Positions 42,178-50,457 of a stretch of DNA of 64,000 bases are shown here, piece after piece. The notes below the pieces were generated by a model, which was not told the origin of the DNA, searched no databases, and saw nothing but the letters and a program-made list of their open reading frames with translations. Origin of the DNA: Chersky-806 sp038252255 (GTDB lineage Bacteria; Actinomycetota; Acidimicrobiia; IMCC26256; JAENVU01); contig JBBSAM010000020.1 in NCBI GenBank assembly GCA_038252255.1, forward strand, positions 23,605 through 87,604, in the 5' to 3' direction. A program made the position numbers and the translations under genes. Every line of letters begins with the position of its first letter. Within the stretch, counting starts at the first letter, position 1.

Positions 42178-43871
42178 GCCCGCGATGGAAGCGCCTGCGA
42201 CGGATCCTCGGCGGCACGTTCGCCGGTTGCGTCATGCTGGGACTGGCCTCGACCACGGCAGGATCCGCGCCGGCCAAGGCCGAGCTGTCGCTGAACGGTG
42301 GTGGCTCGTGGGGGGCGTACCGCGAGCTGTTGACCTGGCAGGACGATCTCGGGGGTAGCCGGTCCCCGATCGACCTCGGCTACGCGGCGCACGGCTCCTT
42401 CCTCGGACGGAAGGACTTCCTCGACCGGAACCTCGACTTCGTGCTCTCCGGCATTCCGTTCAGCACCGAGGAGCTGGCGCAGGTGGACGGCGGGGCGAGC
42501 GGTCTCATCGACGCGCCCGTCCAGGTGAGCTCGCTGGCCTTCGTGCTCCAGCGCCCGGTGCCCGACGGTCTCTCGACTCTTCAGGTCAAGTGCGACCCCG
42601 ACGATCCGAACACGCCGGACCCGACGAAGTGTCTGGTGAAGCGTCCGTACACCGGCCCGGTCAAGGTGCCGAGTGAGAATCTCGCGGCGATGGCGTTGAA
42701 GTACGCGGGGGCGTCGACGATTCCGCTCTCGAGCTGGAACGACCCGAGTGTGCTGAGCGCGATGGGCGTCCCGAACTTCACCACACCTCCGCTCGCGGGA
42801 CCGGCGCCGGTGCTCCGGTCCGACCAGGACGAGATGAGCTTCTACCTCCAGCAGTTCGCCGCTACCGCAGCGCCGTCCGTATGGAGCGGTCTCAAGCAGC
42901 AGGACACTCGAATCGCGTGGGAGCCGATCACCGAGCGCCTGCCACGCCAGGCGGGTGCGAGCCGCGACGGCGTCGAGCAACAGGGCCAGCAGCTCGCACT
43001 GGGTGGCGGGGATCCTTCGTCGGGGACGATCTCGGGCTTCACGGCAGGAGTCTTCGCCGCGGTTCCGGCCTCGGCGATCGGAGGTGTGAAGCAGGCGTTC
43101 CCCAAGGCGAAGCTCGAGTACATGCAAGTGCAGAACGCCAACGGAGACTGGGTCGCGCCCAACCCCGCATCCATCGACGCCGCGGTCAATGCCGGTGGTG
43201 CGGCACCCCTGTTCGCGCTCACCAACAAGGTGCCGGGCGCCTATCCCCTCGTGTGGGTGGACCATCTCTACGCACCTGCGCACGGGTTGTCGATCGAGAA
43301 GACGGAGGGCCTGGCCGCGGTCATCCGCTATCTGGCCACCGCCGGCCAGGACGCCGCGCAGCCGGTCGGTGAAGGACGGCTACCGGGGCCGCTCGTGACG
43401 ATGGCGCTGGCCGCGGCCGATCAGCTGGTGAGATCGAACTGCGATGCTCCCGACCGCCACGTGGTCGAGAGCTCCGACCCCGGCCCATCCGCGCCAGATC
43501 TGCCGGCGATCAAGACGATCGGGACCATGCTGCACTGCGCGCCCGGCGCTCCGGCACCGGCCGCGGCTGCGGGCGCGGGCGGGTCGTCGGGCGGCGCTGC
43601 GTTCAGCGCGGCAAGCGCCGGCTACGGCGGCACGAGCTCCGGCGCCGGCTCGACCGCACTGGCAACCTCGGAGACGGGGGCCACCGCTACGGGCGGTGAG
43701 CTCGGGCGCAAGAGCGGAGTGGCGGCCGCGTTGGCGGCGACCAAGCTGCCGCTCGGGCTGCCACCGGCGAGCAGCGGACTCGACCGGCTGGCCACGCTGC
43801 TGATCGGCGCGGGCGCGTACTTCGCGTTCCGGCGCCCGGTTCGGCGACTCTTGGCTCGGGCGCGCCCATGA
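42174..43871 (+). CDS. Divergent PstS-like exported protein with C-terminal anchor
   Basis: 565 residues. Signal peptide about 1-35 ('GSAPAKA'). The body resembles the previous protein's overall layout ('LNGGGSWGAYRELLTW', 'YAAHGSFLGRKDFL') but the phosphate-contact 'GASD' block reads 'VLSGIPF', so phosphate binding is doubtful. The C-terminal 100 residues are a Gly/Ser/Ala-rich stalk followed by a terminal membrane helix and a basic 'RRPVRRLLARARP' tail. It looks like a binding-protein fold recruited for another ligand or for a structural role. ATGA overlaps on both sides. Confidence 0.8.
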   Translation: MSPRWKRLRRILGGTFAGCVMLGLASTTAGSAPAKAELSLNGGGSWGAYRELLTWQDDLGGSRSPIDLGYAAHGSFLGRKDFLDRNLDFVLSGIPFSTEELAQVDGGASGLIDAPVQVSSLAFVLQRPVPDGLSTLQVKCDPDDPNTPDPTKCLVKRPYTGPVKVPSENLAAMALKYAGASTIPLSSWNDPSVLSAMGVPNFTTPPLAGPAPVLRSDQDEMSFYLQQFAATAAPSVWSGLKQQDTRIAWEPITERLPRQAGASRDGVEQQGQQLALGGGDPSSGTISGFTAGVFAAVPASAIGGVKQAFPKAKLEYMQVQNANGDWVAPNPASIDAAVNAGGAAPLFALTNKVPGAYPLVWVDHLYAPAHGLSIEKTEGLAAVIRYLATAGQDAAQPVGEGRLPGPLVTMALAAADQLVRSNCDAPDRHVVESSDPGPSAPDLPAIKTIGTMLHCAPGAPAPAAAAGAGGSSGGAAFSAASAGYGGTSSGAGSTALATSETGATATGGELGRKSGVAAALAATKLPLGLPPASSGLDRLATLLIGAGAYFAFRRPVRRLLARARP

Positions 43872-44758
43872 CGCTCGCCGGAGCGCCGACCGACGTGGAG
43901 GAGCAGGGTGATCTCGTCGAACCGGAGGCGTGCGCGGTCGACTCCGCGCCCGGTCCGCAGGCCGCGTCGCGGCTGTGGCGACGAACCATCGCCCTGGTGG
44001 TGCTCGCGTTGCTCGCAGTGGTCGCGGTACTGGCGATCTTCACGGGTCCGATTGAGCGCGTGTGGTACCGCACCCGGCAGCATCATCTCGCGGCGGACCT
44101 CGCGCAACCGCGACCTGGTGTCGCGCCGGGTCAGGCGCTCGGTGTCCTGCAGGTACCGAGGCTCGGAATCAACGTCGTCGTAGTGGAGGGTGATACGCCT
44201 GAGCTGCTCCGCGGTGCGCCCGGTCACCGCGCCGGCACGGCGAAGCCGGGGGCTCGCGGCAACACCCTCATCACCGGGCACGACCACGCGTGGGGCGGGC
44301 CCTTCTCGAGGCTCGACCGGGTCCGGACCGGAGATCTCATCGCCTTCCAGACGCGTCTGGGCAAGACCTTCGTCTACCGGACCCGCTCGGTTCACCGAGT
44401 CGGCGCCGATGAGACGCAGCTGCTGCGGCCGGCGAGTGACCACCGGCTCACGCTGGTCACCGGGCGGGGCGGAAGCCTCTCGAACGACGAGCTCGTGGTC
44501 ACCGCCGTGTCGGGTGCGGTCGCGCGGGACCCTTATCGGCCCGTAGCAGTCCGCGCGACCACCCCCGGAGGCTCGGTGTTCCTGAACACCACGCTCCTGC
44601 TCGCTCTTCTGGCCTTCGCGCTCGCGGCCGGCACCGCCGTCTACCTCCGCCGGCGGGTCCGAACGCTGGCGATGATGTTCGTCGTCGTCCCGCTGACCGC
44701 TGCGGGTGCGTTGTTGCTCCTGCTCGATCTCAGCCTTCTGCTCCCGCCGCTGGCCTAG
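43868..44758 (+). CDS. Sortase homologue lacking catalytic Cys and Arg (pseudosortase)
   Basis: 296 residues. One N-terminal helix (39-59), a sortase beta-barrel (85-215) and two or three C-terminal helices (about 230-294). It keeps class D/E sortase blocks 'LGVLQVPRLGINVVVVEG', 'GAPGHRAGTAKPGARGNTLITGHDHAWGGPF' (His138) and 'LDRVRTGDLIAFQT'. The catalytic 'TLTTC' block reads 'LTLVTGRGG' (Gly199 for Cys) and the Arg position 'xRLVV' reads 'DELVV' (Glu208). By homology it cannot perform transpeptidation. It is the last gene of the ATGA-coupled pst operon. Confidence 0.85.
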   Translation: MTLAGAPTDVEEQGDLVEPEACAVDSAPGPQAASRLWRRTIALVVLALLAVVAVLAIFTGPIERVWYRTRQHHLAADLAQPRPGVAPGQALGVLQVPRLGINVVVVEGDTPELLRGAPGHRAGTAKPGARGNTLITGHDHAWGGPFSRLDRVRTGDLIAFQTRLGKTFVYRTRSVHRVGADETQLLRPASDHRLTLVTGRGGSLSNDELVVTAVSGAVARDPYRPVAVRATTPGGSVFLNTTLLLALLAFALAAGTAVYLRRRVRTLAMMFVVVPLTAAGALLLLLDLSLLLPPLA

Positions 44759-44992
44759 CGCCCGGCGTCCGCATCGGCGCGCGCGTGAGTGGCGCCGCGC
44801 CCGAGCCAAACGACCAGACGGGGCGGGTGGAGGCGCGCCCGGACGCGGAGTTGAACGCGTCGCAAGCGGACTGTGAACGGCGGTACAAGGTTGGCGGAAC
44901 CAGAGGCCACGCGTCTTGAGGTGACGCGGGCATCAGCGTTCAATCACCTCGTGCGTCGTACATCGATGCCTTCGGAGCGGAGAGGGAGGATT

Positions 44993-45760
44993 GTGCGCGG
45001 GTTGTTCAGGGCAGTGTCCGTCGTCGCGGGAGTTGCGGCGGTCGTGATGTTCACCGCGTCGCCGGTGATCGCGGCAACGGCGATCACCGAGCCATCCGGC
45101 GATGTCGTCGTCGTCAAGGTGGACGCGGGAATGGCCGCGCCCTTCACCGTGGAGGCAAGTGGCTTCGAGCCGTACGAGAGCGTGTTCATCGAGCAGTGCA
45201 ACGGGCGGGCGCCGACCGACGACGAGTGGCGCCCCAGCCTCGACTGCGACTTGGGTTCGGCTCCCGCCGCGGCGATCGCCGATACGCACGGCAACGTCAC
45301 GTTCTCGGCCACGGACCCGAACCACGCGCTGCACCCGTTCGTGGGCAAGAGCCCGCAGGAGCTCTTCAACTGTCTTCCTCCGGGAGCGGCATCACTCGAG
45401 AATGGTTTGACCGACTACCGCGACTGCCAGGTCCGCGTGTCGTCGAACAACACCCGCCCGACCGACGACCAGGTGTTCCTGCGCCTGCGCCTCCCCGTGC
45501 TTCCCGCCGCTGTCACCGCGGGACGGTCCGGCTCGGGCTCGTCGGGGTCGGGTCAGGTCTCGTCGGACCAGTCCGGGTCCGGCAAGAGCGCGTCGGGGAG
45601 CGCGAGCTCGGGAGGGTCGGGCGACTCTGCGTCCGCCACCTCGGGTTCGAGCCGGACGGAGGTCCCGTACATCGGGGCGCTGGTGCTCGCGGCCGCAGTG
45701 GCGGCGGGCGGAGCGGCCTTCGTGCTGTACCGGCGACGGACCAGGAGGGTGGCGGCCTGA
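44993..45760 (+). CDS. Membrane-anchored four-Cys-domain surface protein
   Basis: 255 residues from the GTG at 44993, chosen because the three paralogues begin in the same way (VR- followed by a signal peptide) and GGAGAGG lies 7 nt upstream; an upstream in-frame start exists at 44873. Signal peptide about 1-26 ('ASPVIAA'). Shared domain about 30-165: 'PFTVEASGF', 'EQCNGRAPT', 'DCDLGSAPAAAIAD', 'LFNCLP', 'DCQVRVSSNN'. A Ser/Gly linker (about 170-215) leads to 'TEVPYIG', a membrane helix and an Arg-rich tail. This looks like a sortase substrate tail but has no LPxTG/LAxTG motif, so it is probably held by the helix. The 234-bp gap before it has no gene. Confidence 0.85.
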   Translation: MRGLFRAVSVVAGVAAVVMFTASPVIAATAITEPSGDVVVVKVDAGMAAPFTVEASGFEPYESVFIEQCNGRAPTDDEWRPSLDCDLGSAPAAAIADTHGNVTFSATDPNHALHPFVGKSPQELFNCLPPGAASLENGLTDYRDCQVRVSSNNTRPTDDQVFLRLRLPVLPAAVTAGRSGSGSSGSGQVSSDQSGSGKSASGSASSGGSGDSASATSGSSRTEVPYIGALVLAAAVAAGGAAFVLYRRRTRRVAA

Positions 45761-45836
45761 GTCGAGTGACCAAGACACGCAGCCACAGCAAGGCATCGCA
45801 AGCACATCATCCCAATGGGAAATGGAGGCTCCAACC

Positions 45837-47264
45837 GTGAAACGACTCTGGAAGGCGGCAATCGCCGCGGTGGGCGTGGCTGTGATAGCCGGCCCGATCC
45901 TGGCGGCTTCGCCCGCCGGGGCAACGCCACCAACCGGCTACGGGTTCGACAACACGTCGCACATCGTGGTGGGCGGCGGATCGGACACGACGTACCACGT
46001 ACAGCTCGACCTGAGCGCGGTATGGAACGTGTCGCAGAAGAACGGATGCGTTCTCAACACGGTGGTCGGTACGAGCCTCGGCAACTGTGTCGTGACCGGG
46101 AGCGCGGAGAGCAACACGCTCGTCAACTACCAGCACGACAACTTCTCCCAGGCTCCCGACGTCGGCTCGAGTGCCGGAATCTCTGCGCTCAACGGCATCC
46201 CGGGCGCGGGGCAGACGGATGTCAACTACTTCGGTACCGAGCGCACCATGCCTCCCGGTGAGGTCGACGTTGGAGCGGCGACCGGGAAGCTTCCGGACTT
46301 CGCCCGTTCGTCGCGTGGACCGAAGACCAGCGGCGGTGCTGCCCTGGACGGCAACGAGCTGCACGCGGACACCTTCTGGGGCTTCGCGCAGGACGGCCTC
46401 GAAGTGACCGTCTTCAACGCTCGTGGTGCACAGGCGCAGGCCGCGGGTGGCTCTGCGATCACCGCGTCGGACCTGTTCCACATCTGGAACTGTGACTTCA
46501 CGCAGTGGAGCCAGGTTCCGTCACTGCACATCACCGCAGGCAGCGCCACCGACGGTCCGATCGTCGCCTGGGGCATGAACCCGAGCTCGGGTACGTACGC
46601 CACCATGAACACGTACCTGCAGACCAGTGGTGGCGCGCCCGCCAACTGGGCGGCGGACGGCCAGGCGTGCGTGCGACCGACCAACCCGGTCGGGCCGCTC
46701 TACTCCATCGAGAACGACATCAAGCCGATCGTCAACACGCCGGCTGCTCTCAGCACGTCGCGGACGTCGATCGACAACCCCGTCAACTGGATCTGGTGGG
46801 GCTCGTTCGGGGCCTTCTCGGCGTACCCCAGCTCCTCGAAGACGGTTCGCGCCGGAACGACGGTCACCGCGATCGCGGCTCCGGTGAACGGTGTGCTGCC
46901 GAGCTCCAGCGGCATCATCGCCAACACCTACCCGATCGGGAGGACGCTGTACCACGTCACTCGTAAGAACGACGCCGACTGCGTCAAGACCGCGGCGGCG
47001 TGCGACTTCGCCGGCCACCCGGGCCCGGCGATCTCGGGCGGCGGGACGGACCTCAACGTGACGGGTGCGAGCTCCGGGCCGTCGGGTGCGGTTCGCGAGT
47101 ACACGCGGTTCTTGTGCCGGGCATCCGCAGCCCAGCAAGGCTTCGATCCCTTCACCGGGGTGAACCTGTTCTCGGCGGAGACGGGTGCTCTCAACAAGAA
47201 CGGCTTCACCACCGTGCCGGTAGCTCTCCGAGCCGCAGGAAGTCGGTGCCAGGTTCTGAGCTAG
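45837..47264 (+). CDS. Secreted substrate-binding-like protein
   Basis: 475 residues from the GTG at 45837 (GGAGG 8 nt upstream; an ATG lies at 45822). Signal peptide about 1-27 ('ASPAGA'). The mature protein starts 'IVVGGGSDTTYHVQLDL', a PstS-like N-terminal glycine block, and contains about six Cys residues that may form disulfides. There is no lipobox and no C-terminal helix, so it is soluble and secreted. A substrate-binding fold is likely by context and by the N-terminal block, but I cannot assign a ligand. It ends in a strong hairpin. Confidence 0.75.
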   Translation: MKRLWKAAIAAVGVAVIAGPILAASPAGATPPTGYGFDNTSHIVVGGGSDTTYHVQLDLSAVWNVSQKNGCVLNTVVGTSLGNCVVTGSAESNTLVNYQHDNFSQAPDVGSSAGISALNGIPGAGQTDVNYFGTERTMPPGEVDVGAATGKLPDFARSSRGPKTSGGAALDGNELHADTFWGFAQDGLEVTVFNARGAQAQAAGGSAITASDLFHIWNCDFTQWSQVPSLHITAGSATDGPIVAWGMNPSSGTYATMNTYLQTSGGAPANWAADGQACVRPTNPVGPLYSIENDIKPIVNTPAALSTSRTSIDNPVNWIWWGSFGAFSAYPSSSKTVRAGTTVTAIAAPVNGVLPSSSGIIANTYPIGRTLYHVTRKNDADCVKTAAACDFAGHPGPAISGGGTDLNVTGASSGPSGAVREYTRFLCRASAAQQGFDPFTGVNLFSAETGALNKNGFTTVPVALRAAGSRCQVLS

Positions 47265-47279
47265 AGCCGAGATATTCGT

Positions 47280-47320
47280 GTCGAGGGGGTAGTGCCGCGC
47301 TGCAGCGCTACCCCCTCGAC
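47280..47320 (+). terminator. Strong hairpin terminator after the secreted binding-like protein
   Basis: Perfect 13-bp stem GTCGAGGGGGTAG (47280-47292) with CTACCCCCTCGAC (47308-47320) and a 15-nt loop, 16 nt after the stop codon. No U-tract, as is common for actinobacterial terminators. Confidence 0.7.
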
Positions 47321-47377
47321 GCGCCAAGCACCGGTGGCGCCGCCGCGTGCCATCAGTCTCAAGCGAAAGGGAGATCC

Positions 47378-48409
47378 GTGCGCAACTTTGCAAGAGTCGC
47401 CGTGCTCGTCGGGACCCTGATGGCCCTGACGGCCACCGCGAGCCCGGCGTTCGCCGCCATCACACAACCAACCACCAGCCCGTTCAGCGTGCTCGCCGAT
47501 GGGACGGGAGCGCCGCGACCGTTCACCGTGCGCGCGTCGGGCTTCCAGCCGGACGACTCGGTGTTCGTCGAACAGTGCGACGGGACCCCCGTTTCGGACT
47601 TCGGCTGGGACCCGACCATCAATTGCGACCTCGGTTCGTCGCCGGCACCGGCCATCGCGGACGCGGACGGAAACGTCACGTTCTCGGTCTCGAACCTCAA
47701 CCACCAGTTCCGCCCGTTCAAGGGTGACAGTCCTCAGGGCTTGTTCAATTGCCGGGCATCGGGCGAGGCCGCTACCAGCAGCCTCCCGTCGTACACGAAC
47801 TGCAAGGTTCGCCTGTCGACGAACAATTCGATCGGGACGGGCGATCAGCAGTTCTTCCCGATCTCGCTGACCGCACCCAAGCTGAGCTGCGCGTTCAAGG
47901 GCTCGATGAGCTTCAACAAGCCGATCACGAACGTCGCGCCGAAGAAGCCCAAGACCACCAAGATCAAGGGCAGCGCACTGCTCGGAACCGACGCAGGGAC
48001 GGCGTGCAACAACACGAACGCTCCCGCTTCGGCGACGAAGCTCCCGGTGACCTCGGGATCGGTGAAGTTCAAGGGCGCGATGCCGGCAGGCACCAAGTGC
48101 ACCGCGGTGTCGAACCCGAACATGGCCGGCACGCTGCTCACGGTCAAGTGGAAGGGCCTGAAGAAGGGCAAGCTGAGCACGGCGGGCAAGAGCACGACGG
48201 TCGTGTCCACCGTGACCGTCGGTGAGTACCCGACGACGGGCTGGGTGGTGACCGCGCGCATCACCGGCGGTGCCTTCGCCGGTTCGACGCTCCAGCTCCA
48301 GCTGGCGCTGAACACCACAGTGGAGAGTGCAACCAACACCTGCAACGCCGGCAGGCTGAGCGGGGTGAGCTTCACGGGCACCCACCCGTCGCTCCTCGCC
48401 GTCTTCTAG
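47378..48409 (+). CDS. Exported four-Cys-domain protein with Lys/Thr-rich C-terminal domain
   Basis: 343 residues from the GTG at 47378. Signal peptide about 1-28 ('ASPAFAA'). Shared domain about 30-165: 'PFTVRASGF', 'EQCDGTPVS', 'NCDLGSSPAPAIAD', 'FRPFKGDSPQGLFNC', 'NCKVRLSTNN'. The C-terminal 175 residues form a second, unknown beta-rich domain with many Lys, Thr and Gly residues and about four more Cys ('LSCAFKGSMSF', 'TACNNTNAP', 'TKCTAVSNP', 'NTCNAGRLSG'). No anchor is present. Fourth member of the local paralogue family. Confidence 0.88.
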   Translation: MRNFARVAVLVGTLMALTATASPAFAAITQPTTSPFSVLADGTGAPRPFTVRASGFQPDDSVFVEQCDGTPVSDFGWDPTINCDLGSSPAPAIADADGNVTFSVSNLNHQFRPFKGDSPQGLFNCRASGEAATSSLPSYTNCKVRLSTNNSIGTGDQQFFPISLTAPKLSCAFKGSMSFNKPITNVAPKKPKTTKIKGSALLGTDAGTACNNTNAPASATKLPVTSGSVKFKGAMPAGTKCTAVSNPNMAGTLLTVKWKGLKKGKLSTAGKSTTVVSTVTVGEYPTTGWVVTARITGGAFAGSTLQLQLALNTTVESATNTCNAGRLSGVSFTGTHPSLLAVF

Positions 48410-48455
48410 CGGGGCGCACTCCGACCGGTAGTCCCGGTCGGCTCACCACAGGCAA

Positions 48456-48500
48456 GCGAGAGGGTCACTCGGGACGAGTCCACCCGGGTGACCCTCTCGC
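48456..48500 (+). terminator. Strong hairpin terminator ending the surface locus
   Basis: Stem GCGAGAGGGTCACTCGGG (48456-48473) pairs with CCCGGGTGACCCTCTCGC (48483-48500): 18 bp with one G-T wobble and a 9-nt loop. It closes the locus. The rest of the 48410-48715 gap holds no recognisable gene; GAGGAGAG before 48716 is the next ribosome binding site. Confidence 0.75.
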
Positions 48501-48715
48501 GCTCAGGAGCGCACGCCGGCCACCAGCGCCTTGTGCTCGTTGATCGCGCCGATTGGGAGACCGGACTCACGTGGGACCAGGGCGTGTGCCGCGTTCGCCC
48601 ACCCCGAGAGCATCGCGCCGCCCCTGACAGCCCATCAACGGAACGACCGCCGTTGCTGTCCCACCCCCGTGCGATCGTGAGGCCCGGGCGGAACCGGGAC
48701 CGAGAGGAGAGCACG

Positions 48716-48925
48716 ATGGCGGGAGAGCAGCACATCGACTGCGCGGAATGCGTGATGCAGCACACCGCGGCGTGCGACGACTGTGTCGTGAGCTTCATCG
48801 TCGGGCGCGAGCCCGGTGAGGCGATCGTGTTCGACGTGGCCGAGGCGCGGGCGCTGCGCAGCCTCTCCGGGGCCGGGCTCGTCCCCGAGCTCCGCCACCG
48901 ACCCCGCCTGGCCGGCTCCGGCTAG
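48716..48925 (+). CDS. Small CxxC/CxxC protein, unknown
   Basis: 69 residues. Two close CxxC pairs, 'CAEC' and 'CDDC', within the first 25 residues suggest a zinc site; the rest is a short helical domain. Found as a conserved small actinobacterial protein without known function. GAGGAGAG lies 5 nt upstream. Its stop overlaps the convergent amidohydrolase by 4 nt. Confidence 0.7.
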   Translation: MAGEQHIDCAECVMQHTAACDDCVVSFIVGREPGEAIVFDVAEARALRSLSGAGLVPELRHRPRLAGSG

Positions 48926-50109
48926 TCGCGCACCTCGGCCCGGAGCGCGGCCACCGTCGCCTTCTCACGCGGCCGGTGGCGGAACGGGTCGTACTGGTAG
49001 ATGCGCATCGCGTTCTCATGGGTCAGCTTGTTCACGATCGCGTCGTCCACGTCGGCCATCTGCTTGGCCACGGACTCGGGGGAGTGGGGCCACTCGGAGT
49101 CGGAGTGCGGGTAGTCGCACTCCCAGGTGATCCGGTCCACCCCGATCGCGTCGCGCTGGTCGACGCCGGAACGGTCGCTGATGAAGCAGAAGGAGAAGTG
49201 GTCACGCGCCACCTGGCTCGGGAGCGTGTCGCCGAACTCCTGGTGGGTCCAGAACCGGTGCTGCTGGTACACGTAGTCGATCCGCTCGAGCCAGTACGCG
49301 ATCCAGCCGGTGCCACCCTCGCTCAACGCGAACTGCAGGTTGGGGAACTTGCGCAGCACCGGGCTCCACAGCAGGTCGGTCGCGGCCTGCATCGTGTTGA
49401 GCGGCGTGAGGGTGATCATCACGTCGATCGGCGCGCCGGGCGCGATCTCGATCTGCGTCGAGCTGGACCCGATGTGCAGGCAGATGACCGTGCCCTCGTC
49501 CTCGCACGCGGCGAAGAACGGGTCCCAGTGATCGCCGAAGATGTGCGGCCAACCGAGCTTGTACGGGTTCTCGGAGAACGTGACCGCGTGGCAGCCCTTC
49601 TTCGCGACCCGGCGGACCTCGTCGGCCATCAGCTGCGGGTCCCAGATCGGCGGGATCGAGAGCGGGATCATCCGGCCGGGGTGGGTGCCGCACCACTCGT
49701 CGATGTGCCAGTCGTTGTAGGCGCGCACGAGGTTCAGCCCCATGTCGAGATCCTTCGAGCGGCTGAAGAGCTGGCCGCAGAACTGCACGAAGCTCGGGAA
49801 GCACATGGACCCGAGCACACCGTTGCGGTTCATGTCCTGGATGCGCTCGTCGATGTCGTAGCAACCCTTGCGGATCATGTCGTACGACGTCGGCTCGATG
49901 TTGTACTCCTCGGGCGGTCGCCCGGCGACCGCGTTGAGCCCGATGTTCGGGATCGTGCTGCCCTCGTACTCCCAGACGTCGATCCCGTCACGGTGCACGC
50001 TCTTCGGCGCGCGGTCGAGCCACTTCGCCGGGAGGTGGTGGTCGAAGAGGGTGGGCGGCTCGACCACATGATCGTCGACGCTCACCAGGATGAGGTCTTC
50101 CACCCGCAT
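48922..50109 (-). CDS. Amidohydrolase-2 family protein (ACMSD-like metal-dependent hydrolase)
   Basis: 395 residues. 'SVDDHVVEPP' is the D-x-H variant of the first metal site; 'ICLHIGSSS' gives the central His, and 'ITWECDYPHSDSEWPHSPES' carries the C-terminal Asp. These features define the amidohydrolase-2 (2-amino-3-carboxymuconate-6-semialdehyde decarboxylase-like) group, which hydrolyses or decarboxylates aromatic or ring-derived acids. Very similar large families occur in terpenoid- and steroid-degrading actinobacteria. The substrate is not assignable. Confidence 0.92.
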   Translation of the reverse strand: MRVEDLILVSVDDHVVEPPTLFDHHLPAKWLDRAPKSVHRDGIDVWEYEGSTIPNIGLNAVAGRPPEEYNIEPTSYDMIRKGCYDIDERIQDMNRNGVLGSMCFPSFVQFCGQLFSRSKDLDMGLNLVRAYNDWHIDEWCGTHPGRMIPLSIPPIWDPQLMADEVRRVAKKGCHAVTFSENPYKLGWPHIFGDHWDPFFAACEDEGTVICLHIGSSSTQIEIAPGAPIDVMITLTPLNTMQAATDLLWSPVLRKFPNLQFALSEGGTGWIAYWLERIDYVYQQHRFWTHQEFGDTLPSQVARDHFSFCFISDRSGVDQRDAIGVDRITWECDYPHSDSEWPHSPESVAKQMADVDDAIVNKLTHENAMRIYQYDPFRHRPREKATVAALRAEVRD

Positions 50110-50190
50110 CGCATGTCCCCCGTGCTCGCGAACTGACGCCGGTGTCAGGCTAGCGCCGGGAGCGGAGGGGTCGGAGGGCCAGTGGGGAGG

Positions 50191-50388
50191 TCAGTCGTCC
50201 TTGAGGGCGACGGCGTTCGCGGTGACGTTGACCTTCGGGACGTACTCCTCGGTCTCGACCTGGCGGGCGACCCCCGGGAAGCGGACCGCCAGCTCGGCGA
50301 CGCACGCCCCACAGGGCCCGGCGAAGCGCATGGGCGCCGGCTTCCCACAGCGCATGCAGGCCATCTCGATCGGTTCGAACTCGTCCAT
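50191..50388 (-). CDS. Small zinc-binding protein, unknown
   Basis: 65 residues with 'CMRCGKP' and 'CGACVAEL' (two CxxC pairs, one zinc site) and an acidic end. A TACCGT hexamer (50398-50403) lies 9 nt before its ATG and could be the -10 of a leaderless mRNA. No recognised function. Confidence 0.65.
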   Translation of the reverse strand: MDEFEPIEMACMRCGKPAPMRFAGPCGACVAELAVRFPGVARQVETEEYVPKVNVTANAVALKDD

Positions 50389-50444
50389 CGCCGGGGCACG
50401 GTACGGCGCGCCGAAGGGTCGCGCGCGGATGGGCCACCGCTGCC

Positions 50445-50450
50445 TACGCT
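50445..50450 (+). promoter_or_regulatory. Putative -10 element (TACGCT) of small membrane gene
   Basis: TACGCT fits TANNNT and lies exactly 7 nt before the ATG at 50458; no ribosome binding site is visible. Confidence 0.45.
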
Positions 50451-50457
50451 CTAGCGG

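Noticed and set aside
45620..45760. LPxTG-type sorting signal on the membrane-anchored surface protein
   Set aside because: The region before the helix reads 'RTEVPYIG'; no LPxTG, LAxTG or LPNTA motif is present, and the only sortase homologue here lacks its Cys.
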